In this document: piece after piece, positions 62,726-64,000 of the stretch
How positions within the stretch are numbered: the stretch's first letter is position 1
Layout: every line of letters begins with the position of its first letter
NCBI GenBank assembly: GCA_964036045.1
Contig: OZ038381.1
Location: 111,402,922 to 111,466,921, forward strand
Reading direction: 5' to 3'
From: Eutreptiella sp. 'Long Island Sound 2002'
Lineage: Eukaryota > Euglenozoa > Euglenophyceae > Eutreptiales > Eutreptiaceae
DNA length: 64,000 nt
Made by a program: the position numbers and the translations under genes
The notes under the pieces: generated by a model
The model's database searches: none
What the model was told of the DNA's origin: nothing
Seen by the model: only the letters and a program-made list of their open reading frames with translations

Positions 62726-64000
62726 CTCCAGGAATGGCACGCCCACCGCATAGCGGCCGCAGCCCAAGAACGCGAAACATACGGCAGAAAAGACACGCCG
62801 TACAAGTCCCTACGGTACGTCAGCCGCATCCTGGAGGACACGGGACGCCGTACCATCCACGCGGTACGCACCCCCGAAGAAGGCCTCACCAATGACCCCG
62901 ACGCCGTCCTCCAGGCAGTCCTGGACAGCTTCCAGGCACAACACGGGGACGCCCTCCCCGAGCTCGACCCCCACACCCGAAGCACCATCCGCGAGCATGT
63001 GCCCAGGGTCTTCAACGGGGAACAGCGGCGCGCCATCGAACACGACCCCTTCAGCATCTCAGAACTGCAACGCGCCCTAGACCGCCTGAAGAAGGGGGTC
63101 CTGCCCGGCATCGACGGTTTGCCGGCCGAAGCGTACCAACGTCTCACCCTGCCCATTAAACGCCGCCTGGCAGCCCGCCTATGGGACGTCGTCACGGGCG
63201 CCACGCCCATCCTCCCTGAGTGGGCCAACCTGGTCCACCCCCTCTACAAAAAGGGGGACTGGGCGCAGCCGGGGAACTGGCGGCCCATAGTCTGCGCCAC
63301 CACCGAGGTCAAGCTGGTGTGGACGCTCATCCTAGGCCGCATCGCGCCAGCGGTCGTCGCCCACGTGCCCGCCAGCATGTGGGGAGCCATGGCCGGCAGG
63401 TCCCCCCACGAGGCCATCTTCCTCCAGGACACCGGACTGGACATGAACCCCTACGAGATGATCATCGCCTCCCTCGATGTCCAAGGCGCGTTCCCCCACG
63501 CCCCACACCGGCTCCTCACGGAGGTATGGGATGCCATGGGCCTCCCATTCCTATCCTTCATGACCGGGTACATCCAGACCCGACTCTACGCCGTCATCAC
63601 GGCCGCGGGCCTCACCCCCTGGACCGGCACAGACAGCGGGGTCCCCCAGGGAGGCGCCGAAGACCCCTTCCTCTACCTCCTCGTCACCCTGCCACTGGCA
63701 TTCGAGCTAGCACGGGTATACCCGGGGTACGCCCCATACCCGCTACGGTCCCCCCTCATCAACTTCGCAGATGACAACCTCCTCACTACGGCCACCCGCC
63801 ACCGCGACCCTGAGAACGCAGGGCTACCAACGACCACCGAACAAGCGTCCGCCATTCTCCAACTCACCACAACCTACCTGGACGCCCACCAGCTCCTAGT
63901 GCACCCCCGCAAATCGGTCGGGCTGGCCGACGCCAAGACCCCCACCCCCCACATCCGGAGAGGCGAACCCCTACACCTGGAAGACACCACAGTCCACCTG
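62726..64000 (+). pseudogene. LINE1 ORF2 continuation: RT (runs off window)
   Basis: Starting CTCCAGGAATGG, this resumes the LINE1 ORF2 broken at 29502. The frame matches LINE2 ORF2 with a few percent substitutions. It has the RT blocks G-I-D-G-L-P-A-E-A-Y, L-Y-K-K-G-D-W, S-L-D-V-Q-G-A-F, V-P-Q-G-G-A-E-D-P and F-A-D-D (about 63766-63777). I see no stop before the window end. RNase H, ORF3 and the 3' tail would lie beyond. It is inactive because of the 33-kb Gypsy A insertion. Confidence 0.88.

Noticed and set aside
1-64000. Possible bacterial or viral origin of the window
   Set aside because: Chromodomain gypsy elements, LINEs with TSDs, Pol III boxes, splice-like signals and long satellites are all eukaryotic. 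There are no operons or ribosome-binding sites.

Overview
This is a eukaryotic, transposon-dominated window with no ordinary gene cluster. Every well-preserved reading frame belongs to a retrotransposon: three Ty3/gypsy-type LTR elements and three copies of one LINE (non-LTR) family. Chromodomain integrases, an initiator-tRNA-Met primer site of the form TGGTAGCAGAGG, a LINE with endonuclease, RT and RNase H, plausible GT-AG introns and abundant satellites fit a large-genome green or streptophyte alga. I cannot fix the species from sequence alone.

Layout. 1-1300: remnants (a gypsy integrase fragment and a coiled-coil frame with a possible intron). 1971-6076 (minus): a broken, apparently spliced gene of unknown function, split by a minus-strand LINE (LINE3, 2139-4909) with a 15-bp target-site duplication. 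6226-10340: decayed DNA with a MITE-like element and an RNase H remnant. About 10340: a tRNA-like SINE candidate. 10868-16745: Gypsy C (gag, protease, RT, RNase H; no integrase). 16948-21614: four repeat blocks (a 65-bp direct repeat, a 166-bp higher-order repeat, a 65-bp satellite of about 40 units, and a 64-bp x6 array). 21615-24536: C-rich low-complexity DNA.

24537-64000 is one nested structure. LINE1 (plus; 24537-29502, resuming at 62726 and running off the window) is split by Gypsy A (minus, 29503-62725, LTRs of 2.3 kb, TSD CTCC). Gypsy A gag is split by Gypsy B (minus, 38488-58541, 532-bp LTRs, TSD CAGGC). Gypsy B gag is split by LINE2 (plus, 48365-57054, same family as LINE1), flanked by a 599-bp direct repeat. 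Divergence agrees with the order of insertion: about 0.7% between each LTR pair and no difference seen in the 599-bp repeats.

Cross-element themes. (1) In all three gypsy elements, and between modules of the LINE, successive coding modules lie in the same frame and are separated only by stop codons. Several stops have contexts known to be leaky (UGA-CGG, UAG-GGG), which suggests stop-codon readthrough. (2) All three gypsy Pol proteins carry an extra domain between protease and RT that resembles the methyltransferase-like domain of DIRS-type elements. (3) The LINE family has a large third frame after EN-RT-RNase H, then 65-bp repeats and a CTAC-type tetranucleotide tail. The 65-bp satellite at 18160-20725 appears to be an expansion of that 3' repeat.
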